Assembly: GCA_910585065.1 (NCBI GenBank)
Contig: CAJUCG010000016.1
Span: 1-27,508 of the forward strand
From: an uncultured Lachnospiraceae bacterium
GTDB lineage: Bacteria > Bacillota > Clostridia > Lachnospirales > Lachnospiraceae
Direction: 5' to 3'
Length of the DNA: 27,508 nt
In this document: in pieces, positions 1 to 7,376 of the stretch
How the letters are laid out: every line of letters starts with the position of its first letter
Position numbering within the stretch: position 1 is the stretch's first letter
Translations under genes and position numbers: made by a program
The notes under the pieces: generated by a model
What the model was told of the DNA's origin: nothing
Seen by the model: the letters and a program-made list of their open reading frames with translations, nothing else
Database searches by the model: none

Positions 1-125
1 CTCTCGTCCGCGACTTCAATAATTTCCAATTTATGGTAGCGGCTGAGGCGTTTTGTATATTCCGCCACGGCATCGGTAAAGTATTTTTCCTTGATTTTTC
101 CCACACATAGAATGGTAATTCGCAT
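1..125 (-). CDS. rlmH: 23S rRNA (pseudouridine1915-N3)-methyltransferase RlmH, 5' part only
   Basis: Only the first 41 codons lie in the window; the gene runs off the left edge. The N-terminus begins MRITILCVGKIKEKY and continues through EYTKRLSRYHKLEIIEVADE, the typical start of RlmH, a small SPOUT-class methyltransferase that modifies pseudouridine 1915 in helix 69 of 23S rRNA using S-adenosylmethionine. The ATG is preceded by a strong AGGGAGGAG ribosome binding site. The SAM-binding trefoil knot is in the C-terminal half and cannot be checked here. Identification is by recognition of the N-terminus and is fairly secure for this conserved family. Confidence 0.88.
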   Translation of the reverse strand, partial: MRITILCVGKIKEKYFTDAVAEYTKRLSRYHKLEIIEVADE

Positions 126-230
126 TGTTATCTCCTCCCTGTCACAAAAATAAAAAATTAATTTGTTCACAAAATGTTATCCTGTCATTCATAATTTGCT
201 CATATTTACTGTCTATACTATAATCAGAGT

Positions 231-257
231 TTAAGAAATAGTTTTTTTCTTTTTCAT
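231..257 (-). other. Eight-codon ORF (MKKKKTIS) behind a strong ribosome binding site
   Basis: On the minus strand a purine-rich AGGGAGGAGGAGAG stretch is followed at once by ATG and seven codons (four of them Lys) before TAA. It sits between the terminator of the CNNM gene and rlmH. It may be a leader peptide, the decayed 5' end of a lost gene (MKKKK- starts are typical of secreted proteins), or chance. There is no direct evidence that it is translated. Confidence 0.2.
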
Positions 258-283
258 ACTCTCCTCCTCCCTATTTATATAAC

Positions 284-313
284 AAAAAACCTTAGCAGCC
301 GCTAAGGTTTTTC
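284..313 (-). terminator. Rho-independent terminator of the rex-CNNM operon
   Basis: A near-perfect inverted repeat (ACCTTAGC, 4-base loop, GCTAAGGT) flanked by A and T runs gives a hairpin followed by TTTTTT when read on the minus strand. The TAG stop codon of the CNNM gene (302-304) lies inside the stem, so the gene ends within its own terminator. Confidence 0.85.
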
Positions 314-1663
314 TGTTTCCTGCGCCGTATCATGCGCTTCCTCCTCACACCGCACCATCCGCACACGCCGTATCATGCGCGCGCGCGTCGCCACTGAGTC
401 AAAGCAAAATCCCCCATACTCTACAGAAAATATTTCGTTATCCTGGGGAATATGGTCGAGCAGCGAAATTAAGAGTCCGTTGAGTGTATCAAAGCTCTCT
501 TCGTCTTCCCGGCGGACTTCTATTCCCGTTTTTTCGCAAAGTTCCTCAAGGGATACTTCCCCGCTTACTATAAAATCTTCGCCTTCCCGGCGGATCAATT
601 CCTCTTCCTTATCGTACTCATCCTTGATATCCCCGACAATCTCCTCCAAAATGTCCTCCATTGTCACAAGACCCGCCGTCTGCCCATATTCGTCCGCGAC
701 AATTGCCATATGTATTTTCTCTTCCTGCATCGCGCGAAACAAAACGTCCAAATCCTGTGTATCCGGCACAAAATAAGGCTTATGCGCTGCCTCGACAAGC
801 GGGCGTTTGCGAAGCTTTCCATCTGTATAAAAATTCATCACATCTTTTAAGTGCAGAACACCGATAATATCATCCACATTTTCTCCATAGAGCGGGAAAC
901 GAGAGTAAGGTTCGCTCAGCATAAAATTTAATGCATCCTCAACACTGGTATCCGCCTGGATCGCTATCATGCGCTTTCGGTGCGTCATCACATCCTTGGC
1001 TTCCTTCTCGTCAAATTCAATGATATTGGAAATCATTTCTGCTTCCTCCGCCTCAAGCACTCCCTGCTCGTGCCCCTCGTTGACAATGGAGATAATCTCC
1101 TCCTCCGTCACATTCTCCCCCACACTCGCCTTTTTAAAGCCAAACAGGCGCAGCAGAAAATTTGAATTTTTCTCAAGCAAAAATACAATTGGCGACAGAA
1201 TCCGATAGAGTATGATAATCACGGGAGCCAGTGCGTAAGCCGCCCGCTCCCCGATGCGGCCCGCTATCTTTTTGGGGACGAGAATTCCAAAAAGTACCAC
1301 CAGATAAATCAAAAAGATAGTCACCAATATCATTGCTATTGCCGTGGGAACTACCGCAATTTCCTCACCCTTTTGAAGAGTGGGCAAAATCAGGTGCCGA
1401 ATCCAGCCATAGATGCTGAACGCATACATCATTCCGGCAAGCAGACTTGTCGATGTCACAATAATCTCAATGACATTCCGGTAATAATGCGGCGTGTCAA
1501 GCAGCATTTTTAAGCGCGCCGCACGCTTTTCCCCCTCCTTTGCCCTGTGTTCCACACTGTTCTCACTTACATTTCCAAATGCTTCTTCCGCCGCCGCCAC
1601 CAGTGCATTTAGGCACAGCAAAAGCAGCATACCTATCAGCCCGCGTATGGGATGACCGTCCAT
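302..1663 (-). CDS. CNNM/CorC (HlyC)-family membrane protein with DUF21, CBS pair and transporter-associated domain
   Basis: The 453-residue product has the usual three-part architecture of this family. An N-terminal DUF21/CNNM membrane domain has hydrophobic segments around residues 8-28, 63-88, 105-130 and 143-165. A CBS pair follows at about 205-330, with the motifs VMTHRKRM, SRFPLYGEN, GVLHLKDVM and DEYGQTAGLVTMED. The C-terminal CorC_HlyC domain covers about 345-435. Family members are linked to divalent-cation (Mg2+/Co2+) export or homeostasis; the old name 'hemolysin' is misleading. The first ATG was taken as the start. It is the last gene of the rex-acpS-nnr-alr-mazF run, 52 bp after mazF, and stops inside a terminator. 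The substrate cannot be read from the sequence. Confidence 0.88.
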   Translation of the reverse strand: MDGHPIRGLIGMLLLLCLNALVAAAEEAFGNVSENSVEHRAKEGEKRAARLKMLLDTPHYYRNVIEIIVTSTSLLAGMMYAFSIYGWIRHLILPTLQKGEEIAVVPTAIAMILVTIFLIYLVVLFGILVPKKIAGRIGERAAYALAPVIIILYRILSPIVFLLEKNSNFLLRLFGFKKASVGENVTEEEIISIVNEGHEQGVLEAEEAEMISNIIEFDEKEAKDVMTHRKRMIAIQADTSVEDALNFMLSEPYSRFPLYGENVDDIIGVLHLKDVMNFYTDGKLRKRPLVEAAHKPYFVPDTQDLDVLFRAMQEEKIHMAIVADEYGQTAGLVTMEDILEEIVGDIKDEYDKEEELIRREGEDFIVSGEVSLEELCEKTGIEVRREDEESFDTLNGLLISLLDHIPQDNEIFSVEYGGFCFDSVATRARMIRRVRMVRCEEEAHDTAQETEKP

Positions 1664-1715
1664 AACCTCTATTTCTCCTTCCGCTCATATACCGTTTTCA
1701 CGGCTTCTTCCCGGA

Positions 1716-2063
1716 CTATGTATCAAGCGCGAAGCTGACGCAAAGCGCATGATCGATCCGCTTTAAAATTTCCTGATCCAGATGACATACCTTCTCTTTT
1801 AATCTCGACTTGTCAATGGTCCGCACCTGCTCAAGCAGGATCACCGAATCCTTGACCACTCCATATTTGTCCGCCGCAATCTCCACATGGGTTGGGAGTT
1901 TTGCCTTGTTCATCTTTGAGGTAATTGCCGCACAGATCACGGTCGGACTATGTTTGTTCCCGGTATCGTTCTGCACAATTAGCACCGGTCTTACTCCACC
2001 CTGCTCCGAGCCGACTACCGGACGCAGGTCTGCATAAAAAATATCTCCACGTTTAATTATCAC
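1716..2063 (-). CDS. mazF: MazF/PemK-family endoribonuclease (EndoA-like)
   Basis: A 115-residue protein of MazF length, with the N-terminal IKRGDIFYADLRPVVGSEQ and VRPVLIVQND segments and AAITSKMNKAKLPTHVEI. Arg25 and Thr48 fall where the catalytic Arg and Thr lie in Bacillus MazF (established for the family). MazF toxins cut single-stranded mRNA at short specific sequences. The start is GTG, with GGAGAG nine bases upstream. It lies 122 bp after alr, the same neighbourhood as Bacillus ndoA, but no mazE-like antitoxin gene is visible: the gap is too short and its frames are closed by stops. Any antitoxin must be encoded elsewhere, or the protein acts without one. Confidence 0.9.
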   Translation of the reverse strand: MIIKRGDIFYADLRPVVGSEQGGVRPVLIVQNDTGNKHSPTVICAAITSKMNKAKLPTHVEIAADKYGVVKDSVILLEQVRTIDKSRLKEKVCHLDQEILKRIDHALCVSFALDT

Positions 2064-2185
2064 AATAATTCACTCTCCATCTACGAAATTCCGGATTACA
2101 TTTATTACCATTATCTCCTGAATTTTGTCCTCTTATACAACAGAGTGTAAATTTTGCGTTATGATTTGCCGCCGGTATTCTAGTC

Positions 2186-3382
2186 CTATATAAATTCCGT
2201 CCGCACCTCCACCGGCTTTCCGCCTTTAAAATAAATGCGCGGCACACGTTTTGAAATACCGCAGGCAAACTCATAATGAAATGAACCCGCAAGCTCTGCC
2301 GCTTCTTCCATCGAAATAAACTCTTTTCCATCACGCCCGACTAGCGTGACAGTATCCCCCTGCTTTACCTGTGGGATATGCGTCACGTCCACCATAAACT
2401 GATCCATGCAAATGCGTCCGAGAATTGGCGCGCTCTTTCTGCAAATCAGCACGCGCCCCTTACCTGAGAGTGCGCGGGGATAGCCGTCCGCATACCCTGT
2501 CGGGATGGTGGCAATAACCATCGGACGATCGGTAATAAAAGTGCTGCCATATCCAATAGGATATCCCGCCCCTACTTTCTTTAAAAATGAAATATGACTG
2601 AAAAGTTCCATCACTGGAGTTAGGGAAAGTTTACCCTTATCCACCTCATCGGACGGATAGAGACCATAGGTGGATATCCCGCTGCGCACCATATCAAGCT
2701 GTGCCTGCGGCATATCAATAATTCCCGCGCTGTTTGCAATATGTTTTACTGGGATCAGAACACCGCCCTCTGCAAGAAGTTTTTCAAATGCCAAAAACCG
2801 CGCAAGCTGTCCGCACGCCGAAGTCTTATCGCGCTCGTCCGCGCACGCCATATGGGAGAACAGCCCTTCAATCTTTATCCCCGGAAGTTCTGCCATCCGG
2901 ATAATTTCCTGCGCGTCTTTTGTACTCCCCGCATATCCGATCCGTCCCATCCCCGTATCCACTTTAATATGTACTGCGGCAGTGCGCCCCGCTGCAACTG
3001 CCTCTCTGCTCAATTTTTCCGCCAGGGAAAACTCAAATATGGTCAGCGAAATATCGTATTTTATCGCCTCCCTAAACCATTCCTGCGGCGTGTAGCCAAG
3101 TACCAGAATTGGCTTTTTTACTCCTGCCCGGCGCAGTTCAATTCCCTCTTCGACCATGGCGACACCGTAAGATGCCACAATCTCCCCACCTTTTTCCATC
3201 GCATCAAATGTTTTTGCGATCGGCACAGCTCCGTGCCCATAGCCATCCGCCTTAATCACCGCCATAATTTTTGTCTGCGACCGCACCAGTTTTCTTGTAT
3301 TTTGCATATTGCGGCACAAAGCATCCAAGTCGATCTTTGCATAAACCCGATGCCAGGTCTTTTTATATTCTGTTTCAACCAT
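2186..3382 (-). CDS. alr: Alanine racemase
   Basis: PLP-dependent racemase converting L- to D-alanine for peptidoglycan precursors. At 398 residues it is full length. The PLP lysine is Lys44 in AVIKADGYGHG. The second catalytic base is probably Tyr278 in PIGYGSTF. The conserved HIKVDTGMGRIG, RSGISTYGLYP, TGYADGYPR and LGRICMDQFMVDV blocks are present. The fold is an N-terminal TIM barrel followed by a C-terminal beta domain from about residue 255. It lies between nnr (40 bp upstream) and mazF (122 bp downstream), apparently in one transcription unit. The ATG was chosen because the conserved AKIDLDAL segment begins soon after it. Confidence 0.96.
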   Translation of the reverse strand: MVETEYKKTWHRVYAKIDLDALCRNMQNTRKLVRSQTKIMAVIKADGYGHGAVPIAKTFDAMEKGGEIVASYGVAMVEEGIELRRAGVKKPILVLGYTPQEWFREAIKYDISLTIFEFSLAEKLSREAVAAGRTAAVHIKVDTGMGRIGYAGSTKDAQEIIRMAELPGIKIEGLFSHMACADERDKTSACGQLARFLAFEKLLAEGGVLIPVKHIANSAGIIDMPQAQLDMVRSGISTYGLYPSDEVDKGKLSLTPVMELFSHISFLKKVGAGYPIGYGSTFITDRPMVIATIPTGYADGYPRALSGKGRVLICRKSAPILGRICMDQFMVDVTHIPQVKQGDTVTLVGRDGKEFISMEEAAELAGSFHYEFACGISKRVPRIYFKGGKPVEVRTEFI

Positions 3383-3422
3383 ATCCCTGCGCGGTTTCTC
3401 CGCGCTTCGCCTTCTTTCTGTA

Positions 3423-5057
3423 TTATATCAAATGTGGGAAATCCCGCTCAAGCCAAAGCATCCCATCCAAAATATCTCCCGCTAACATTGCGCGGCGACC
3501 GCATAATTTCTCTGCATACTCCCCGGCAAGCCCGTGTAAGAAAACTCCCGCCGTCGCCGCCTTATATGCCTGCTTCCCCACACACAGCCCGACAATCATC
3601 CCAGAAAGCACATCCCCACTGCCGCCGGTCGCCATCCCGTCACATCCGGAACGGTTAATGTATATTTCCCTCCCGCAGGCAACTAGCGTACTTGCATCCT
3701 TCAATACATAGATCAGGTGATTATTATAAATACATTGTCTCGCCGTGTCAATAAAATGTTCTGTAATTTCTTCAATTGTCCGCCCCGTCAGTCTGGATAG
3801 TTCCTTGGGATGCGGGGTGAGAATGGAATATTTTGGGATTTTTTGGGAAATCCATACAAGACGTTCGGAATTTTGTATTCTTTTCTCCTGCTCTTGGCAA
3901 TCCGCCTCTTTTGCCAAAAGATTCAGCGCGTCCGCATCCAGCACAAATGGTTTTTCCTGCTCCCTTCCTGCCTCAAGCAAGAGAGAGAGATTCTTTGCGG
4001 ACTCCTCCCCCATTCCGATCCCCGGTCCTGCCAATATGGCATCCGCCCAGGCAACCTCTCTGGAGAAAAACTCTGCATCCTCATCCCCGTGAAAGCTCTG
4101 ATACAAAGCCTCCGGCAGCATTCGGCGCACGGTATCCACACATTCCGGGGCGGACAAAAGCTTTACTAACCCCACGCCGCAGCGGTACGCCGCTTTTGCC
4201 GCCAGGTAGGCAGCCCCAGTAATATTCACTGAGCCTGCATAGATCAGGACCTTTCCATAGCTGCCCTTATTAGAACGCGGCACGCGCCAAGAAAGCAATC
4301 CCTCTCTATCGGATTTCTCATAGGTAAAATATTGATATTCCCCCTCCAAAAGTATCTTGCGATTAAACTTTGGCACAAAACCGGCATCTGCAAGTACGGT
4401 TCTCCCGCAGTAAAAAGCACCCGGATAGAGCAAATGCCCAATCTTATACTCCCCGAACGTCACGGTGAGAGCTGCCTTCACTGCCGTGCCAAGACATTCC
4501 CCCGTCCCCGCATGGATCCCGGAGGGAATATCAATGGAAAGTACAGGGCTTTTCGCCTCATTGATCCGCATAATCAGCGCGCGGTACTCTCCTCCCACTT
4601 CCCTGGAAAGTCCGATCCCAAAAATGCCATCCAATATTATATCATATGCGGAAAAATCGATATCTTTGCCTGTCTTTTCGGATTCTGGAAGCGGATCAAC
4701 CTCTTCCACTCCACATTTTCTTGCGATGGCAAGCTGTTTTTTGGTCAGCTCACAGGGCGTTTTATTATCCGCAGAATAGAGATATACGGATGCCCCCCTT
4801 AATTTCAGCAGCCTTGCTGCCGCCACCGCGTCCCCGCCATTTCCCCCCGCGCCGTATATCGCGAGTATATGTTTTCCAGCCAATAAATTTTCCTGGGCAG
4901 AAAATCTGTCTTCCTGCGTGCCAAGCAATAGTTCCATTGCCTGCTTCGCAATTTGTTCCGCTGCTCTCTCCATCAACACAATTGCTGGAATCCCTATCTC
5001 CTCCGATGTACGGCGATCAATCTCCTTCATCTGTGCCACATCCGCAATATACCTCAT
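3423..5057 (-). CDS. nnr: Bifunctional NAD(P)HX epimerase / ADP-dependent (S)-NAD(P)HX dehydratase
   Basis: The 544-residue product fuses two repair enzymes that restore hydrated NADH and NADPH. Residues 1 to about 220 form the YjeF_N (NnrE) epimerase, with YGAGGNGGDAVAAARLL and DGIFGIGLSR. Residues about 245-540 form the ribokinase-like NnrD dehydratase, with the signatures AGPGIGMGEES, VLDADALNLLA, LTPHPKELSRLTG and GCDGMATGGSGDVLSG. The ATG is preceded by GGAGG. It lies 38 bp after acpS and 40 bp before alr, and the acpS-nnr-alr order is common in Firmicutes. Sitting downstream of rex, which senses the NADH/NAD+ ratio, fits a nucleotide-repair role, but that link is inference. Confidence 0.94.
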   Translation of the reverse strand: MRYIADVAQMKEIDRRTSEEIGIPAIVLMERAAEQIAKQAMELLLGTQEDRFSAQENLLAGKHILAIYGAGGNGGDAVAAARLLKLRGASVYLYSADNKTPCELTKKQLAIARKCGVEEVDPLPESEKTGKDIDFSAYDIILDGIFGIGLSREVGGEYRALIMRINEAKSPVLSIDIPSGIHAGTGECLGTAVKAALTVTFGEYKIGHLLYPGAFYCGRTVLADAGFVPKFNRKILLEGEYQYFTYEKSDREGLLSWRVPRSNKGSYGKVLIYAGSVNITGAAYLAAKAAYRCGVGLVKLLSAPECVDTVRRMLPEALYQSFHGDEDAEFFSREVAWADAILAGPGIGMGEESAKNLSLLLEAGREQEKPFVLDADALNLLAKEADCQEQEKRIQNSERLVWISQKIPKYSILTPHPKELSRLTGRTIEEITEHFIDTARQCIYNNHLIYVLKDASTLVACGREIYINRSGCDGMATGGSGDVLSGMIVGLCVGKQAYKAATAGVFLHGLAGEYAEKLCGRRAMLAGDILDGMLWLERDFPHLI

Positions 5058-5095
5058 AATTTTCCTCCTGCCCTTTCGGCGGCACTACAAACCAG

Positions 5096-5452
5096 TTATA
5101 AAGTAATGGCAAAGGCGATCGCATACTCCCTCTCATTTGCAATCGAGATCGGACAGTTGCAAATCCCCATTTCCGCCGCCATGGCAGCCGCCTGATCATG
5201 CAAGATCACAAAGGGCTTTCCCCTCTCATCTCTCAACACTTCAACCTGTTTTGGCGCGACTTTTCCAAATCCCGTGCCAAGTGCTTTCACCACTGCTTCC
5301 TTCGCTGCCCAGTTATCCGCTGCGCGGGATAATCTCTCCCCGATCATCTCCTGTTCCTTCTCCGTGTAAACCTGCTCCCTAAATGCCTTCTTTTTATATG
5401 CACACTCCACGCGGGAGATCTTTACAATATCCGTTCCAATCCCTGCAATCAT
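5096..5452 (-). CDS. acpS: Holo-[acyl-carrier-protein] synthase
   Basis: 4'-phosphopantetheinyl transferase that moves the phosphopantetheine arm of CoA onto apo-ACP, activating it for fatty-acid synthesis. At 118 residues it has typical AcpS length. The signatures are MIAGIGTDIVKISR (metal-ligand Asp8) and WAAKEAVVKALGTGF (Glu52 plus Lys). The ATG overlaps the stop of the upstream coiled-coil gene by ATGA, indicating translational coupling. Its substrate pathway is encoded by the fab operon at the other end of this window, although no acpP gene is in view. Confidence 0.95.
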   Translation of the reverse strand: MIAGIGTDIVKISRVECAYKKKAFREQVYTEKEQEMIGERLSRAADNWAAKEAVVKALGTGFGKVAPKQVEVLRDERGKPFVILHDQAAAMAAEMGICNCPISIANEREYAIAFAITL

Positions 5453-6099
5453 TCTTCGCTCCCATTCTCAAGTTTGCGATCCAATTGCTCCATCAGCCTA
5501 GCACCCAACAGCGAGTGCAGATAAGTATACATCTTGCTATCCTGCATTTCTCTCTCCTGCTGTTCTAAAACGCACATCTTTAACTTTTGTTTCAACTCCG
5601 CAATTTCTGCATCCAACTCCTGCATCCGCTCTTTGTTGACCCGAAAACGGCTATAACAGATATGTGTACTCTCCACCATCAATTCCGCATTGGTCTGCCG
5701 GATCTGGTACGGCAGTTCTGAAAGGCTGTCCTCCGTCTGTTTCAACTCTTCATTTAATTCCAGAATCTTTTTTTGGCTTTTGTCCATCTTTTTTTGTTTC
5801 AGGCGGCCAATCGCGCTTTCGTCCGCGCCCATATTATCCACGATCTCCTGCATCATCTGCGATTTGTACCGCTTAATTCCCTTAATCTGCTCAAGCTGCT
5901 GCCCCTGTTTTTTCAACAGATCATTCAGCTCCGAGACCCTCTTGCGAATCACATCATTTTGCAGATGTTCCGGAAAAATTTCAAGCCATTTCTCATCTAA
6001 GATCAGCAGCGGAACATTCTTATTTTGCAGAGAATGAATAATCTCCTCCTCCAATTCTTCAAACCCGTCCGTCTTTTTATTCCGTCTCAATTCCCCCAT
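5449..6099 (-). CDS. Uncharacterised coiled-coil protein between rex and acpS
   Basis: I do not recognise a named family. From the ATG at 6099 the product is 216 residues, highly charged and helical. Heptad-like stretches lie at about residues 45-80 and 100-190 (for example DLLKKQGQQLEQIKG, ELNEELKQTEDSLSE and QELDAEIAELKQKL). There is no signal peptide or membrane segment, so it is probably cytoplasmic. An upstream in-frame TTG (6120) would add seven residues. I prefer the ATG because GGAGG sits six bases before it. The gene overlaps the end of rex by 23 bp and overlaps acpS by 4 bp, so all three are probably translated together. Function unknown; a structural or scaffolding role would be only a guess. 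Confidence 0.72.
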   Translation of the reverse strand: MGELRRNKKTDGFEELEEEIIHSLQNKNVPLLILDEKWLEIFPEHLQNDVIRKRVSELNDLLKKQGQQLEQIKGIKRYKSQMMQEIVDNMGADESAIGRLKQKKMDKSQKKILELNEELKQTEDSLSELPYQIRQTNAELMVESTHICYSRFRVNKERMQELDAEIAELKQKLKMCVLEQQEREMQDSKMYTYLHSLLGARLMEQLDRKLENGSEE

Positions 6100-6754
6100 C
6101 TCCTTCCTCCGATTCACCAAGGTGAACCGATGCTGATTTCAGCTTGTAGGAAAGCCGCATCAAACTCTCCGATAAATGTACATTTTCAAGAACAATCTCT
6201 TCCGGCAGATCTAAATCTGTCGGGGCAAAATTCCAAAATGCCCTCACTCCGCATGATATCAGTTTGGCTGCCACACACGCTGCATTTTCTCCCGGAATAG
6301 TTAATGCCGCAATCTTAACCTCGTTCTTTTGCAGAAAGTCCGGAATTTCTTCCATTGACCGCACCCTCACCCCCCGGATCTGCCTGCCAATCTTTTTTTG
6401 ATCAATATCAAAAATTCCACAGATAAGAAAGCCGCCGCGCTCAAAATCCTTGTAGTTTGCAAGTGCCTGTCCGAGATTGCCCGCACCGATAATAATTACA
6501 CCCGTCTTTGTATCTAACCCCAGTATCTTTCCGATCTCCGTGTGCAAAAACTCCACATTGTACCCATAGCCCTGCTGCCCAAAACCACCAAAATGATTTA
6601 GATCCTGGCGAATCTGCGATGCAGTAACATTCATTTTCTGGCTTAATTCCTTCGATGAGATACGGACAACATCCTTTTCCAGCAACTCGCCCAGATGGCG
6701 ATAATATCTTGGAAGGCGCTTTACTATCGCCGCCGAAATTTCCTTATCCTTCAA
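6077..6754 (-). CDS. rex: Redox-sensing transcriptional repressor Rex
   Basis: Rex binds operator DNA when NAD+ is plentiful and lets go when NADH rises, derepressing fermentative and reductive pathways. The winged-helix domain covers about residues 1-80, with IVKRLPRYYRHLGEL and ASQIRQDLNHFGGFGQQGYGY. The Rossmann domain follows, with the dinucleotide-binding GAGNLGQALANY motif and FDIDQKKIGRQI. I place the start at a TTG (6754) with GGAGGAG six bases upstream, giving 225 residues that begin MKDKEISAAIVKRLPRY like other Rex proteins. The first ATG (6787) lies only about 8 bases after the predicted transcription start and has no ribosome binding site. A Rex-like operator overlaps the promoter, so the gene is probably autoregulated. 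Confidence 0.95.
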   Translation of the reverse strand: MKDKEISAAIVKRLPRYYRHLGELLEKDVVRISSKELSQKMNVTASQIRQDLNHFGGFGQQGYGYNVEFLHTEIGKILGLDTKTGVIIIGAGNLGQALANYKDFERGGFLICGIFDIDQKKIGRQIRGVRVRSMEEIPDFLQKNEVKIAALTIPGENAACVAAKLISCGVRAFWNFAPTDLDLPEEIVLENVHLSESLMRLSYKLKSASVHLGESEEGDGGIETE

Positions 6755-6801
6755 AATGCTCTCCTCCTCTCCCCAGATAAACCCCATATCACTATTCCAT
6801 T

Positions 6802-6830
6802 ATTATAGTAGATTGTTAAGAAATTGTCAA
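6802..6830 (-). promoter_or_regulatory. Sigma-A promoter of the rex operon
   Basis: On the minus strand a consensus TTGACA (6825-6830) is separated by 17 bases from a consensus TATAAT (6802-6807), and both hexamers are perfect. Transcription should start near 6795, leaving a leader of about 40 bases before the TTG start codon of rex. It probably drives the whole minus-strand run down to the terminator at 284-313. Confidence 0.85.
6813..6830. promoter_or_regulatory. Putative Rex operator
   Basis: The plus strand reads TTGTTAA-GAAA-TTGTCAA. The family operator is close to TTGTTAA-N4-TTAACAA, so the left half matches fully and the right half has two differences. It covers the -35 box and half the spacer of the rex promoter, where binding would block RNA polymerase. 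This fits negative autoregulation by Rex. The facing pilZ promoter starts 44 bp away and is not overlapped. Confidence 0.7.
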
Positions 6831-6874
6831 TCATTTCCTCCCCTCCAAACCCGCCATCTTTTTTCGATTTTTCA

Positions 6875-6903
6875 TTGAAATTTTTCCATCAATCGTTTAT
6901 AAT
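6875..6903 (+). promoter_or_regulatory. Sigma-A promoter of the PilZ gene
   Basis: TTGAAA (6875-6880), a 17-base spacer and TATAAT (6898-6903) lie 42 bp before the start codon of the PilZ gene. It is back to back with the rex promoter. Confidence 0.8.
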
Positions 6904-6944
6904 AAAGTCGGGGGTGTTATTGATATCCGAGGAGGTACATCATT

Positions 6945-7304
6945 ATGGACGAAAAAAGAAAAAACCAAAGGTTCAATATAAGATTGGAATTAAAGATTTC
7001 CTCCCTGTTTCGACAGGACAATGTATTGGTAGAACACATTGATGAACCAATCACCGTCGTGGATATGTCAAAGGGCGGGATCGGTTTTCAGGCGCAGAGC
7101 ATTCTTCCGGTCGGCTACTATTTTAACGCGTGCATTCAGATGCATCCGGATGATGATTCCAAGCTTTACTGCGTGGTCAAGATTATCCGCTGTACCGACT
7201 TAGGACATGGACTAAAGGGCTACGGCTGTGAATTTGTCGGACTTGCACCGGTGCTTTCCTTTATCTTCGACGACTATGTTGAGACATATGTCAATGAACA
7301 GTAA
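6945..7304 (+). CDS. PilZ-domain protein (c-di-GMP receptor)
   Basis: A single-domain 119-residue protein. The two conserved c-di-GMP-binding motifs of PilZ are present: RxxxR at residues 5-9 (RKNQR) and D/NxSxxG at residues 40-45 (DMSKGG), followed by IGFQA. The rest fits the beta-barrel pattern, with KLYCVVKIIRC and GYGCEFVGL. There is no signal peptide or membrane segment. A strong GAGGAGG lies nine bases before the ATG. It is monocistronic, with its own promoter and terminator, set between the rex operon and the ABC-transporter operon. The output it controls is unknown, and no diguanylate cyclase or phosphodiesterase gene is in the window. Confidence 0.88.
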   Translation: MDEKRKNQRFNIRLELKISSLFRQDNVLVEHIDEPITVVDMSKGGIGFQAQSILPVGYYFNACIQMHPDDDSKLYCVVKIIRCTDLGHGLKGYGCEFVGLAPVLSFIFDDYVETYVNEQ

Positions 7305-7311
7305 AATTTAT

Positions 7312-7376
7312 GGGGTTGTCGCACAAAGAAGAAATACATTGTATGCATTCTTCTTCGCGCGACAACCCCTTCTTTT
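7312..7376 (+). terminator. Terminator after the PilZ gene, shared with the converging ABC operon
   Basis: A long hairpin has an outer stem GGGGTTGTCGC/GCGACAACCCC (7312-7322 with 7359-7369) and an inner AAGAAGAA/TTCTTCTT stem, then TTCTTTT on the plus strand. In the minus direction the hairpin lies just past the stop codon of the ABC gene but the T run is weaker, so it may work for both converging transcripts. Confidence 0.82.

Noticed and set aside
196..224. Plus-strand promoter-like TTGCTC-17-TATAAT
   Set aside because: No plus-strand gene or RNA follows. It would run straight into the terminator and the antisense of the CNNM gene in an AT-rich gap, so it is probably chance.
2053..2334. 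93-codon minus-strand frame as a mazE-like antitoxin
   Set aside because: It overlaps the 3' end of alr out of frame, is rich in Cys/Arg/Trp, lacks any ribbon-helix-helix or AbrB pattern, and has no ribosome binding site.
2741..3658. 305-codon plus-strand open frame
   Set aside because: It lies antisense to alr and the end of nnr, both certain genes. Its composition (Cys/His/Arg/Ser-rich) is that of a shadow frame, with no ribosome binding site.
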